This document shows, one piece after another, positions 44,586-53,123 of a stretch of DNA of 64,000 nt (positions within the stretch are counted from its first letter, which is position 1; every line of letters begins with the position of its first letter). Under the pieces are notes generated by a model. That model was not told the origin of the DNA. It saw only the letters and a program-made list of their open reading frames with translations, and searched no databases. The stretch comes from Pseudomonadota bacterium (GTDB lineage Bacteria; Pseudomonadota; Alphaproteobacteria; Acetobacterales; Acetobacteraceae). The stretch is taken from contig JAJYYH010000042.1 in assembly GCA_021801255.1 (NCBI GenBank), positions 1 to 64,000 on the forward strand, given 5' to 3'. The position numbers and the translations under genes are program-made.

Positions 44586-45280
44586 GCCGCCGCCTTCCGC
44601 CCCATCGCGGCGCCGCGCCGCACCGCGACGATTTCGGCGAGGATGGCGAGCGCGATTTCGGGCGCGGTGACGGCTTCGATATCGAGCCCCACGGGGCCGT
44701 GGATGCGCGCCAGCGTCGCCTCGTCATGGCCCAGTTCACGAAGCCGCTTGAGCCGCGCCGCGTGGGTTTTGCGTGAGCCCAGCGCGCCGATATAGAACGC
44801 CTCCGAACGAAGGGCCGCGTCGAGCGCCGGGTCGTCAAGTTTTGGGTCATGGGTCAGCGTCACCACGGCGCTGCGGCTGTCGGGGGCGAAGGCGTCCATC
44901 GCCTCGTCCGGCCAGGCGGTGGTGATGGTGACGCCGGGGAAGCGCTCGGTGGTGGCGAAGGCGCCGCGCGGGTCGATCACCGTCACGCCGAAGCCAAGCC
45001 CGGCCGCCATCGGCGCGAGCGCCTGCGCGATATGCACAGCACCGACCACGGCGAGGCGCGGCGGCGGGTTGAACACCTGGAGAAACCAGCGCTCGCCGCC
45101 GATCTCGACGGTCTCGGCGGCATCCGCGCGCAACGCCGCCCGCGCCGCCGCGTTCAGCGCGGGATCGGCGTCGGGGTCGGGCAGCAGGCGTTCGGTGCCG
45201 TCGGGCAGGCGGGTGGCGCGGACGATCGGGCGTTTTGCCGCCCGCGCCGCTTGCAGCCGGGCGAGGGTTTCCGGCGTCAT
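44582..45280 (-). CDS. XdhC-family protein, Rossmann domain (CoxF-like)
   Basis: This 232-residue protein corresponds to the C-terminal Rossmann half of XdhC-family maturation factors, which insert or sulfurate the Mo cofactor of xanthine-dehydrogenase-type enzymes. RLAVVGAVHIAQALAPMAAGLGFGVTVIDPRGAFAT is the dinucleotide-fold segment, and YIGALGSRKTHAARLKRLRELG with IHGPVGLDIEAVTAPEIALAILAEI is the conserved C-terminal signature. The track start (45559) overlaps the previous gene; ATG 45280 in an ATGA overlap is correct. The separate upstream gene carries the N-terminal XdhC/CoxI domain. Confidence 0.87.
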   Translation of the reverse strand: MTPETLARLQAARAAKRPIVRATRLPDGTERLLPDPDADPALNAAARAALRADAAETVEIGGERWFLQVFNPPPRLAVVGAVHIAQALAPMAAGLGFGVTVIDPRGAFATTERFPGVTITTAWPDEAMDAFAPDSRSAVVTLTHDPKLDDPALDAALRSEAFYIGALGSRKTHAARLKRLRELGHDEATLARIHGPVGLDIEAVTAPEIALAILAEIVAVRRGAAMGRKAAA

Positions 45281-45615
45281 CCGAGCTTCTCCACGAACAC
45301 CTTGACCTTGCCGCCGCAGGCCAGCCCGACTTCCCAGGCGCGCTCGTGGGTGACGCCAAAATCGAGCAGTTGCGGCGCGCCGGTGGCGATGGTTTTGCGC
45401 GCCGCCTCGGCGACCGCGCCCTCGATGCAGCCGCCGCTCACCGAGCCCGCCATGCGCCCGCTCAGGCTCACCGCCATCTGGCTGCCGGCGGGGCGCGGCG
45501 AGGAGCCCCAGGTTTCCGTGACCGTCGCGAGCGCCACATCCTCGCCCGCCGCCTTCCACGCGGCCGCCAGCGACAGCACGTCCTCGGCCTCAAAGGTCTC
45601 GTTTTGGGTGTTCAT
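45277..45615 (-). CDS. XdhC/CoxI-domain protein
   Basis: This 112-residue protein is the XdhC_CoxI domain alone. It has VALATVTETWGSSPRPAGSQMAV, GRMAGSVSGGCIEGAV and the cysteine motif GLACGGKVKVFVE. In many bacteria this domain is fused to the Rossmann domain; here the two are separate, overlapping genes. It probably acts with it in Mo-cofactor sulfuration or delivery. Confidence 0.87.
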   Translation of the reverse strand: MNTQNETFEAEDVLSLAAAWKAAGEDVALATVTETWGSSPRPAGSQMAVSLSGRMAGSVSGGCIEGAVAEAARKTIATGAPQLLDFGVTHERAWEVGLACGGKVKVFVEKLG

Positions 45616-46808
45616 GACATTTTCCTCATCGCATCCCGCGCCGGGGCTGGGCGGGAGAGCAGGTCAACGAGCGCGCGCAGGCTCGCCAGATTATGCACCG
45701 GGCGGAATTCGTCCACATAGGGCAGCATGGCGCGCACACCTTGCGATTTGGGTTGGAAGCCTTCCCAGCGCAACAGCGGATTGAGCCAGATCAGGCGCCG
45801 GCAGGAGCGGTGCAGGCGGTCCATGTTTTCGGCCAGGCCGACCGCGCCGTCGCGATCGAGCCCGTCGGTCACCAGCAGCACCACCGCGCCCTGGCCGAGC
45901 ACGCGCCTGGCCCAGCGCCGGTTGAACTGCGCCAAAGCCTCACCGATGCGCGTCCCGCCCGACCAGTCGGGAACGATTTGGGCGATCATCTGAAACGCCA
46001 CCTCGGGATCACGGTGGCGAAGCTGGCGGGTGATGTTGGACAACCGCGTACCGAACAGGAACACCTGCACCCGTTCGCGGTCATTCGCGACGGCGTGCAG
46101 GAAGTGCAGCAGGATCTGGGCGTAGCGCGCCATCGAGCCGGAGATGTCGCAGATCACCACGAGCGGCGGCGGGCGGGTCGCGCGGCGGGCGCGCGCCAGG
46201 CTCAGGATTTCGCCGCCCCCGCGCAGGCCGGCGCGGAGCGTGGCGCGGAGATCGATCAGCGCGCCTCTCGGGTCGGGGCGACGGCGGCGGATGGGCCTGG
46301 CATCGAGCGGCAGCGTGAGGCGGCGGATATCCGCTTTGGCGGCGACGATCTCGGCCGCGCTCATCGCCTCGAAATCCATGGTTTGCAAGCGTTCCTGGGC
46401 GCTTGCGGTCAGCACCGCGTCGAGTTGTGGCGGCTCGGGGATGGCCTCGGGGGCGATACGCGGGCGCGCGAAGGCCTCGGCGACACGGCGGGCGGCAGGG
46501 TTTTTGCGCGGCTCGGGCGGCTCCTTGCGGCCCTCCATCAGCGCCATGGCGGCAGCGTGGCGGGCGGCGGTGCTATCGCGCCAGAACAGGGCAAAAGCCT
46601 GGTCGAAAATCTCGCGATGCTCGCGCCGATGCACCATGGTGGTGGCCAGCGCCGCCTTGGCCTCGTTTTTTTCCATAAGATCGATGCGGGTCAGTGCCTC
46701 GGCCGCGGCCAGGGTTTCGGCGGGGCCGACGGGCAACCCGGCGCGGCGCAGGAGATGGCCGAACTGCATGACATTGGCCAGCAACTGGCCGTTTTCAGAA
46801 TGACTCAT
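45612..46808 (-). CDS. coxE: CoxE-type von Willebrand factor A protein
   Basis: This 398-residue protein belongs to the CoxE/VWA family, which partners the MoxR ATPase CoxD to mature the Mo/Cu active site of aerobic CO dehydrogenase or related enzymes. The MIDAS motif DISGSM lies in VVICDISGSMARYAQILLHF (near residue 220), with downstream TRIGEAL and LLVTDGLDRD segments. It overlaps the following XdhC-domain gene by four bases and is separated from coxD by repeat copy E. Confidence 0.9.
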   Translation of the reverse strand: MSHSENGQLLANVMQFGHLLRRAGLPVGPAETLAAAEALTRIDLMEKNEAKAALATTMVHRREHREIFDQAFALFWRDSTAARHAAAMALMEGRKEPPEPRKNPAARRVAEAFARPRIAPEAIPEPPQLDAVLTASAQERLQTMDFEAMSAAEIVAAKADIRRLTLPLDARPIRRRRPDPRGALIDLRATLRAGLRGGGEILSLARARRATRPPPLVVICDISGSMARYAQILLHFLHAVANDRERVQVFLFGTRLSNITRQLRHRDPEVAFQMIAQIVPDWSGGTRIGEALAQFNRRWARRVLGQGAVVLLVTDGLDRDGAVGLAENMDRLHRSCRRLIWLNPLLRWEGFQPKSQGVRAMLPYVDEFRPVHNLASLRALVDLLSRPAPARDAMRKMS

Positions 46809-46822
46809 CTTGAGGATCGCTT

Positions 46823-46925
46823 GCCAAAGGCAATGCCTTTGGTGGGGGTGCAGGGGGCAAAGCCCCTGCTTTCTTTCCTGGAACGCAAACCTCTTGGGGT
46901 TTGTTTGGGGGCAAAGCCCCCCGCC
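46823..46925. repeat. Dispersed multi-hairpin intergenic repeat, copy E (inverted)
   Basis: This copy reads CCAAAGGC/GCCTTTGG followed by CAGGGGGC/GCCCCTG and a diverged CAAAGCCCCC block, the reverse orientation of copies A and D. It separates coxD from coxE, so it splits an otherwise tightly packed operon. Confidence 0.75.
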
Positions 46926-46973
46926 TGGTCATTGTTCTGGACCGCAAAGCCACTTTTGATCGCATCCCGCGCC

Positions 46974-47885
46974 TCAACCGGCGCTTGCCGCCTCTTTTGC
47001 CTCGCCGACCAGGCGGGCGGCCTCGGCGCCGCGGATTTTGGCGATGTCGTCCTGATATTTGAGCAGCGCGCCGAGCGTTTCATCGACCGCGCCGGGGGTC
47101 AGCTCGACCTGGTCGAGATGGCGGAGTGCTGCCGCCCAATCGATGGTCTCGGCGACGCCGGGCGATTTGAACAAATCCGTCCCGCGCAGGCGCTGCACGA
47201 AGCCCACTACCTCGGCGGAGAGTTTTTCCGGCACCTCGGGCGCCTTGACGGCGAGGATGGCGCGCTCGCGCGGGGCGTCGGGATAATCGACCCAGTGATA
47301 GAGACAGCGGCGGCGGATGGCGTCATGCACTTCGCGGGTGCGGTTCGAGGTGATCACCACCGGCGGCGGCTCGGTGGCGCGGATAGTGCCATATTCCGGC
47401 ACGCTGATCTGGAAATCAGCGAGCAGTTCGAGCAAAAAAGCCTCGAACGGCTCATCGGCGCGATCCAGCTCGTCGATCAGCAGCACCGCTGGCGGGAGGT
47501 CCGGATCGATCGCCGAGAGCAGCGGGCGTTCGAGGAGGAATTCGCGGGTATAGATCGAGCGGGCGAGATTGTCCCGGTCGGTCTCGCCGGCGGCCTCGGC
47601 GAGGCGGATCGCCATGAGCTGGCGGGCGTGGTCCCACTCATAGGCGGCGGCGGAGAGGTCAAGCCCATCATAGCATTGCAGCCGCACCAGCCGCCGCTTG
47701 AGGCCGCCCGCCAACACCTTGGCGATTTCAGTCTTGCCGGTGCCGGGTTCCCCTTCGAGGAAGAGCGGGCGGCGCATGGTGAGCGCGAGGTGGACGGTGG
47801 TCGCGAGATCGTGATCGGCGACGTAGCCGCCTTCCGCCAAGAGCGCGGCGGTTTCGGCGACGGTGCGCGGCAGGGCGCGCGGCAC
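46974..47885 (-). CDS. coxD: MoxR-family AAA+ ATPase CoxD
   Basis: This 303-residue AAA+ chaperone has Walker A GEPGTGKTE (near residue 46), Walker B LLIDELDRADEPFEAFLLE, and sensor 1 VITSNRTREVHDAIRRRCLYHW. CoxD is needed for the [CuSMoO2] site of CO dehydrogenase in Oligotropha; the same pair serves other xanthine-dehydrogenase-type enzymes. GTG start at 47885, sharing a base with the coxG stop (TAGTG). The coxG-coxD-coxE order is typical. Confidence 0.92.
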   Translation of the reverse strand: MPRALPRTVAETAALLAEGGYVADHDLATTVHLALTMRRPLFLEGEPGTGKTEIAKVLAGGLKRRLVRLQCYDGLDLSAAAYEWDHARQLMAIRLAEAAGETDRDNLARSIYTREFLLERPLLSAIDPDLPPAVLLIDELDRADEPFEAFLLELLADFQISVPEYGTIRATEPPPVVITSNRTREVHDAIRRRCLYHWVDYPDAPRERAILAVKAPEVPEKLSAEVVGFVQRLRGTDLFKSPGVAETIDWAAALRHLDQVELTPGAVDETLGALLKYQDDIAKIRGAEAARLVGEAKEAASAG

Positions 47886-48469
47886 TAGAGCATGGATCCA
47901 AGAAACAGCAGCAGGATGGCGAGGAAGATGACGCCACCGATCCAGGCCGCCAGGGGCAGCCCGAGGACGTCGGGGGGCGCCACCGGCACCGTGCCCGGGA
48001 TCATCGCCATCTCGGTCTCCGCCAGTTCCGGGGGGGCGAGGGCGGCGGCGAAGCGGTTGAAAAACTGATCGGCCAGGGATTTCGCCGTGGCGTCGATCAG
48101 GCGGGCGCCGAGTTGGGCGATCTTGCCGCCAACTTGCGCGTTCACCTCATAGCGCAGCAGCGTCGCCGCGCCGTCGGGATCGAGCCTGACCTTGGCGCTA
48201 CCCCTGGCGAAGCCGGCGACGCCGCCCTGGCCCTCACCACTGATGGTATAGGAATTCGGCGGGTCAATATCGGCAAGCTGCACCTTGCCGGTGAAACGCG
48301 CAGCGATCGGGCCAATTTTCACCGCCGCCGTCGCTTTCATCTCATTGTCGGAGGTTTTTTCCAGGCTTTCGCAGCCGGGAATGGCGGCGCGCAGCGCCTC
48401 GGGGTCGTTGAGCGCCTGCCAGACTTTTTCGCGCGGCGCGGGAATGCGCCGCTCGCCGGTCATGTCCAT
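47885..48469 (-). CDS. coxG: CoxG family (SRPBCC) protein
   Basis: This 194-residue protein has an SRPBCC lipid-binding-type domain (MDMTGERRIPAPREKVWQALNDP; IPGCESLEK) and a C-terminal transmembrane helix (GLPLAAWIGGVIFLAILLLFLG), as in CoxG, which tethers CO dehydrogenase to the membrane. I chose ATG 48469, preceded by AAGGA, over the track's GTG at 48484. It is the promoter-proximal gene of the maturation operon; the 71 bases before the divergent antiporter should hold both promoters. Confidence 0.9.
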   Translation of the reverse strand: MDMTGERRIPAPREKVWQALNDPEALRAAIPGCESLEKTSDNEMKATAAVKIGPIAARFTGKVQLADIDPPNSYTISGEGQGGVAGFARGSAKVRLDPDGAATLLRYEVNAQVGGKIAQLGARLIDATAKSLADQFFNRFAAALAPPELAETEMAMIPGTVPVAPPDVLGLPLAAWIGGVIFLAILLLFLGSML

Positions 48470-48540
48470 CGGCATTCCTTGCACGATATTGCGTGGGCCC
48501 GTTATTGCGTGGCGCGGACGTTACTTGCAGGGTGCCCGGC

Positions 48541-49869
48541 ATGCAACCCGTGCCCCTCCCCGCCCCGACCCTCGTCGAGGCCGTGCCCTTCATCGGGCTG
48601 CTCGGCTCGATCGCGCTCTTTCCCATCGTCGCGCCGCGTTTCTGGCACCGCCATCTCGGCGCCATCGCGCTTTTCTGGAGTCTGGTCCTGCTGGCCCCGA
48701 TGGTGCCGCACGATGGCGTGAGCGGGGCGTTCGCCGAGGCGTGGCATGCGCTGCTTGGCGAGTATCTGCCGTTCATCAGCCTGCTTTTCGCGCTCTATGC
48801 GGGGGCCGGTGGCATCCTGATCCGCGGCGGGCCGGGAGGGACACCGCTCACCAACACGCTCTGGCTCGCGGGCGGCACGCTGCTCGCCAGCGCTATCGGC
48901 ACAACGGGGGCGGCGATGGTGCTGATCCGTCCGCTGCTCCGCGCCAATGCCCATCGGACGCGAAAATTCCATCTCGTGCTGTTTTTCATCCTGCTCGTCG
49001 GCAATGCCGGCGGCATGCTGTCGCCGCTCGGCGATCCGCCGCTCTATCTCGGATTTCTCGAAGGCGTGCCGTTTTTCTGGCCGTTCCGCCATCTTTTGGC
49101 GCCCTTGCTGGTGTTTTCCACCCCCCTGCTCGGCGCCTTCTGGCTGATCGATCGCCGGAGCGCGGCCGAGGCACCAGCGGCCCCGCCGGCCCGACCGCTC
49201 CGGCTGCGGGGATGGAGCAATCTCGCGCTGATCGGGATGGTGGTCGTCGGCGTGCTCGCCCAGAGCGCCTGGCAGCCCGGCGCTGTCGTGCTGCTCGGCC
49301 AGCCGATAGCGGGAGAAAAACTCGTGACGAGCCTCGCCTTCCTGGCGCTCGGCGGGCTGGCCGCGCTGACCACCCCACGCGCGGTGTATGAGGCCAACCT
49401 CTTCGAGTGGGAGCCGATCGCCGAGGTAGCGAAACTGTTTCCGGCGATCTTCATTACCATTTTACCCGTGCTGGCACTGATAGCTGCGGGGACCACGGGA
49501 CCGCTGGCGCCGCTCATCACCCTCACCGCGCGGGCCGACGGCACGCCCTCGGTACCCGCCTATTTCTGGCTCACCGGCATCGTCGGGGGATTTCTCGACA
49601 ATGCCCCGACCTATCTGCTGTTCTTTCGCCAGGCCGGGATCGATGCCGCCCGGCTCGACGGCGCGCCGGGCGATATTCTCCGGGCCATCAGCGCGGCTTC
49701 GGTGCTGTTCGGCGGCCTCACCTATATCGGCAACGCGCCGAATATGATGATCCGGGCGATCGCTGCCCATCGCGGCGTACGCATGCCGGGATTTTTCGGC
49801 TATCTGGCGCGCGCGGGCCTGGCGCTGGTTCCCGCGCTGGCTCTGGTCAGTATGGTGTTCTTCGGTTAG
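48541..49869 (+). CDS. NhaD/ArsB-type sodium:proton antiporter
   Basis: This 442-residue membrane protein has about eleven helices and resembles the NhaD/citrate-transporter superfamily. LLVGNAGGMLSPLGDPPLYLGFLEGVPF and GFLDNAPTYLLFF with GGLTYIGNAPN are the conserved paired loop motifs. The likely role is Na+/H+ exchange for pH homeostasis. ATG 48541 has an AGGG site; the track start 48493 adds a non-conserved tail. prpB follows after 31 bases, possibly on one transcript. Confidence 0.87.
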   Translation: MQPVPLPAPTLVEAVPFIGLLGSIALFPIVAPRFWHRHLGAIALFWSLVLLAPMVPHDGVSGAFAEAWHALLGEYLPFISLLFALYAGAGGILIRGGPGGTPLTNTLWLAGGTLLASAIGTTGAAMVLIRPLLRANAHRTRKFHLVLFFILLVGNAGGMLSPLGDPPLYLGFLEGVPFFWPFRHLLAPLLVFSTPLLGAFWLIDRRSAAEAPAAPPARPLRLRGWSNLALIGMVVVGVLAQSAWQPGAVVLLGQPIAGEKLVTSLAFLALGGLAALTTPRAVYEANLFEWEPIAEVAKLFPAIFITILPVLALIAAGTTGPLAPLITLTARADGTPSVPAYFWLTGIVGGFLDNAPTYLLFFRQAGIDAARLDGAPGDILRAISAASVLFGGLTYIGNAPNMMIRAIAAHRGVRMPGFFGYLARAGLALVPALALVSMVFFG

Positions 49870-49900
49870 ACCCACCGCCATCACCGCCATCGGAGGCCCT

Positions 49901-50824
49901 ATGACCTACCTCCTCGCCAGCGACCTGCCGCAGCTTCCTGCCGGCCAGCGCTTCCGCGCCCTGCTCGAGCGCGGGGGCATCCTGCAAATGCCCGGCGCCC
50001 ATAACGGGCTGGCGGCGCTACAAGCCAAGGAGGCTGGTTTCGAGGCGCTCTATCTCTCGGGTGCCGCAATGACCGCCTCGATGGGTCTGCCCGATCTCGG
50101 CATCATCACGGTGGACGAGGTCACCTTCTTCATCCGCCAGATCGCCCGTGCCACCGGCCTGCCGGCGCTGGTCGATGGCGATACCGGCTACGGCGAGACG
50201 CTGAATGTCATGCACATGGTGCGCGCCTTCGAGGAGGCAGGCGCCGGGGCAGTGCATATCGAGGACCAGTTGCTGCCCAAGAAATGCGGCCATCTCAACG
50301 ACAAGAAACTCGCCGAACCGCATGACATGGCGGCCAAGATCGCGGCGGCGGCCAAGGCGCGCCGGCACCTGTTCCTGATCGCCCGTACAGACGCCGCGGC
50401 GAGCGAGGGGATGGATGGCGCGGTCGGGCGCGCTGAACTTTACGTGAAGGCGGGAGCGGATGCGATCTTCCCCGAGGCGCTGACGACCGCCGAAATGTTC
50501 CGTGAATTCGCCGTCCGCCTGCCTGGCGTTGCCCTACTCGCCAACATGACCGAGTTCGGCCGCACGCCGTTTTTCACCGCGCGTGAATTCGCCGAAATGG
50601 GCTATCGCATGGTGATCTGGCCGGTGAGTTCGCTCCGCGTCGCGGCCAAGGCGCAGGCCGAGCTTTATGCTGCCATCCGCCGCGACGGGGGGGCACACAA
50701 AATGATCGGGCACATGCAGACCCGCACGGAGCTTTATGCCACCATCGCCTATCGCGACTACGAGACGCTCGATGCCTCGATCATCGCGACCGTCGTCCCG
50801 CAAGGCATGCCGCAGCGCGACTGA
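49901..50824 (+). CDS. prpB: Methylisocitrate lyase / PEP mutase family (PrpB-like)
   Basis: This 307-residue TIM-barrel enzyme has the isocitrate-lyase-superfamily motif DGDTGYGE, the catalytic KKCGH (near residue 127) and IEDQLLPKKCGHL. The YLSGAAMTASMGLPDLGIITVDEV segment is typical of PrpB, which splits 2-methylisocitrate into pyruvate and succinate in propionate breakdown. prpC and prpD are not here, so a related lyase (for example dimethylmalate lyase) cannot be excluded. GGAGG precedes the start. Confidence 0.85.
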   Translation: MTYLLASDLPQLPAGQRFRALLERGGILQMPGAHNGLAALQAKEAGFEALYLSGAAMTASMGLPDLGIITVDEVTFFIRQIARATGLPALVDGDTGYGETLNVMHMVRAFEEAGAGAVHIEDQLLPKKCGHLNDKKLAEPHDMAAKIAAAAKARRHLFLIARTDAAASEGMDGAVGRAELYVKAGADAIFPEALTTAEMFREFAVRLPGVALLANMTEFGRTPFFTAREFAEMGYRMVIWPVSSLRVAAKAQAELYAAIRRDGGAHKMIGHMQTRTELYATIAYRDYETLDASIIATVVPQGMPQRD

Positions 50825-50828
50825 GCGT

Positions 50829-50900
50829 TTGAAAAAGAATGCCCTCACCTTCCGGAATTGATCGGAAAAGGCAATGTTTCCAGAGGGTATTCGTTTTCAA
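50829..50900. repeat. Large imperfect inverted repeat after prpB
   Basis: An 18-bp arm (50829-50846) pairs with 50883-50900 at 16 of 18 positions, with an inner 5-bp stem (TTCCG/CGGAA). It is AT-richer than its surroundings and is followed by T-rich sequence. It may end the prpB transcript or be a leader structure of the deacetylase gene. Confidence 0.55.
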
Positions 50901-50927
50901 GTTCGATTGATTTTCAGGCTCTGACGC

Positions 50928-52058
50928 ATGGCCAGCCCCCCCCACGGGACACCGCTTTATATCGGCAGCGAAATTTATCGCCACTCAACCTATGGGCCGG
51001 GCCATCCGCTGGCGATTCCGCGTGTTTCAAGCTGCACCGATCTTTGCCGGGCGCTCGGCTGGCTGCCCGAGACGGTCTATCGCGAGGCGCCGCAAGCGAG
51101 CATCGCGGCGCTTGCCCGGTTTCACGACCCCGCCTACCTCGCCGCCCTCCAGCGCGCCGAGGCAAGCCAAAGCGTAAGTGAGGCGGATCGCGCGCGGTTT
51201 CGCATCGGCACCGACGGTAACCCGGTCTATGCGGAGATTTTCCGCCGCCCCGCGACCTCGGCCGGCGGCGTGCTGCTGGCGGCGCGGTTGACGGAAGCGG
51301 GCGGTATCGTCCATTGCCCGGGTGGCGGCACGCATCACGGGCGCGCGGCGCGGGCCGCGGGATTTTGCTATCTCAACGACCCCGTGCTTGGCCTCCTTGC
51401 CTGGCGCGATGCCGGCATTGCGCCGATCGTCTATCTCGATATCGACGCCCATCACGGCGACGGCGTCGAGGAAGCTTTTTTCAACGACGATCGGGTTTTC
51501 ACCATCAGCATCCATGAAGCCGGGCGCTGGCCGGGTAGCGGCGCCGCGAGCGATCGCGCCGGCGGGGCAGCACGCAATCTGCCCGTGCCGCCCGGCTTCA
51601 ACGATACCGAGTTCCGTTTTCTTTTTACCACGGCCATCTTCCCGCTCATCGCCCGGCTGCGGCCCCAGGCGATCATGCTGCAATGCGGGGCGGATGCGCT
51701 GGAAGAAGACCCGCTGGCGCGGCTGTCGCTGTCGAACAACGCGCATTGGTGGCTCATCGAGCAAATCCGCGACCTCGTCCCGCGCCTCATCGTGCTTGGC
51801 GGCGGCGGCTATAATCCGTACGCCGTCGCGCGGCTCTGGGCCGGGGTATGGGGAACCCTCAACCGGTTTGCCATCCCCGGGACTTTACCCCCCCAAGCCG
51901 AGGCCGTGCTCCGCGCCCTCACCTATGCGCGCGCCGCCGGGCGCAATCCGCCGCCGCACTGGTTCACCACATTGCGCGATGCGCCGCGCGAGGGCGCGAT
52001 CCGCCCCGAAATCGAGCGCCTTGGCCACCTCACCCTCAAGGAGACAATTTTCGCATGA
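50928..52058 (+). CDS. Histone deacetylase family (AcuC/APAH-type) protein
   Basis: This 376-residue zinc hydrolase belongs to the arginase/HDAC superfamily. The catalytic features are GGGTHHGRAARAAGFCYLND (paired His), VYLDIDAHHGDGVEEAF (Asp and His zinc ligands) and LQCGADALEEDPL (second Asp). In bacteria such proteins deacetylate lysines (AcuC on acetyl-CoA synthetase) or acetylpolyamines. Its stop overlaps the DUF192 gene. No specific partner is adjacent, so the substrate remains open. Confidence 0.87.
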   Translation: MASPPHGTPLYIGSEIYRHSTYGPGHPLAIPRVSSCTDLCRALGWLPETVYREAPQASIAALARFHDPAYLAALQRAEASQSVSEADRARFRIGTDGNPVYAEIFRRPATSAGGVLLAARLTEAGGIVHCPGGGTHHGRAARAAGFCYLNDPVLGLLAWRDAGIAPIVYLDIDAHHGDGVEEAFFNDDRVFTISIHEAGRWPGSGAASDRAGGAARNLPVPPGFNDTEFRFLFTTAIFPLIARLRPQAIMLQCGADALEEDPLARLSLSNNAHWWLIEQIRDLVPRLIVLGGGGYNPYAVARLWAGVWGTLNRFAIPGTLPPQAEAVLRALTYARAAGRNPPPHWFTTLRDAPREGAIRPEIERLGHLTLKETIFA

Positions 52059-52537
52059 AATCCGCACGACTGGTCGCGCTGTGTCTTCTCCTCGCCCCGC
52101 TTACCGCTTGGGCGCAAGCCGAGGCCGACATCACCAAGGCGCAGCCCGAATTGCCGAAGCAAAAAATCACCATCACCACTCATGACGGCAAAACCCATGT
52201 CTTCAACGTCGAGATGGCAACAACCTCCGAACAGCAGACCATCGGGCTGATGTTTCGCCATAGCGTGCCGGTGGACGGCGGCATGCTGTTCGACTGGGGG
52301 GTGCCGCGCGAGAGCCAGATGTGGATGCGCAACACCCTGGTCCCGCTCGACATGGTGTTCATCAATGCCGATGGCTCGGTGCGCAGCATCGCCGAGAACA
52401 CCGTGCCGCAGAGCCTCGCGGTGATCGCCAGCCACGGCCCGGTGCGCGCCACCCTCGAACTCGCCGCCGGGGTGACGGAAAAGGACGATATCCGCGTCGG
52501 TGACCGGGTGAGCGGGGCGATTTTTCCGAAAAACTGA
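52055..52537 (+). CDS. DUF192 family exported protein
   Basis: This 160-residue protein has a signal peptide (RLVALCLLLAPLTAWAQA) and the DUF192 domain: QQTIGLMFRHSVPVDGGMLFDW, QMWMRNTLVPLDMVFINADG and LAAGVTEKDDIRVGDRV. The function of the family is not established. ATG 52055 overlaps the deacetylase stop (ATGA) and has AAGGAG upstream; the longer track frame is a shadow. Confidence 0.9.
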   Translation: MKSARLVALCLLLAPLTAWAQAEADITKAQPELPKQKITITTHDGKTHVFNVEMATTSEQQTIGLMFRHSVPVDGGMLFDWGVPRESQMWMRNTLVPLDMVFINADGSVRSIAENTVPQSLAVIASHGPVRATLELAAGVTEKDDIRVGDRVSGAIFPKN

Positions 52538-52558
52538 GGTTTTCCGCGCTGCCGCCCG

Positions 52559-53038
52559 CTACGGCGTCACGCGTTGATAGCGCGCGCGGGTCGCACGCTC
52601 GATTGCCTTGGCGATCAGCGGATCGAGGCCGAGCATCCGCTCGACATAGGCGAGCATCTCGAGTGTCGTCCGCTCGGCCACCAGATCGGCGGCGACCACC
52701 TCGCAGGCCAGCGCATAGGCGGTCTCGCAAAGCCGAGGCGCGAGCGCGGCGCTGATCAGGCGGCCGGCATGGGCGAGCCCGTTCTCCTCGCGCAGCAGCG
52801 CGACGGTCATCTCGGTCGCCGTTTTCAGACGCGCCGTGGAAAAGTCCTGAAACACCGGCAAGGTCTGCACGAGGCCCGACATCACCCCGATCTCGCGATC
52901 GGTGATGCCCCCACCACTCGCCGCCACCAGCACCATGGTGCAGATCAGGGCTTCCTCGCAGCCCAGCGCATCGTCGGCGCGCTTCACTTGTTTCTCCAGG
53001 CTCACTGGTTTCTCCCGGCTCGAGGGGTGAAAATCCAT
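52559..53038 (-). CDS. TerB-like tellurite-resistance family protein
   Basis: This 159-residue helical protein resembles the TerB fold: EEALICTMVLVAASGGGITDREIGVMSGLVQTLP followed by further paired helices and CEVVAADLVAERTTLEMLAYVERMLGLD. TerB-like proteins are often stress-associated and may bind metal through acidic residues. The track start is earlier, but ATG 53038 has AGGGG five bases upstream and gives the conserved MDFHPSSR. No ter operon is nearby, so tellurite resistance is not implied. Confidence 0.75.
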   Translation of the reverse strand: MDFHPSSREKPVSLEKQVKRADDALGCEEALICTMVLVAASGGGITDREIGVMSGLVQTLPVFQDFSTARLKTATEMTVALLREENGLAHAGRLISAALAPRLCETAYALACEVVAADLVAERTTLEMLAYVERMLGLDPLIAKAIERATRARYQRVTP

Positions 53039-53123
53039 TGCCCCTGAAAAAGACCGCCTTCGGGAAACATCGGTTTTTTCTTTCTGTCGATTCTCGGGCA
53101 AGGGGGCAGTCCTTGGCAAACTC

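Noticed and set aside
45693-47888. 731-residue plus-strand ORF across coxE and coxD
   Set aside because: It is antisense to two genes with clear VWA and AAA+ motifs and crosses an intergenic repeat; the composition is typical of a high-GC shadow frame.
52559-53038. Tellurite-resistance (ter) operon
   Set aside because: Only a single TerB-like protein is present, with no other ter genes around it.
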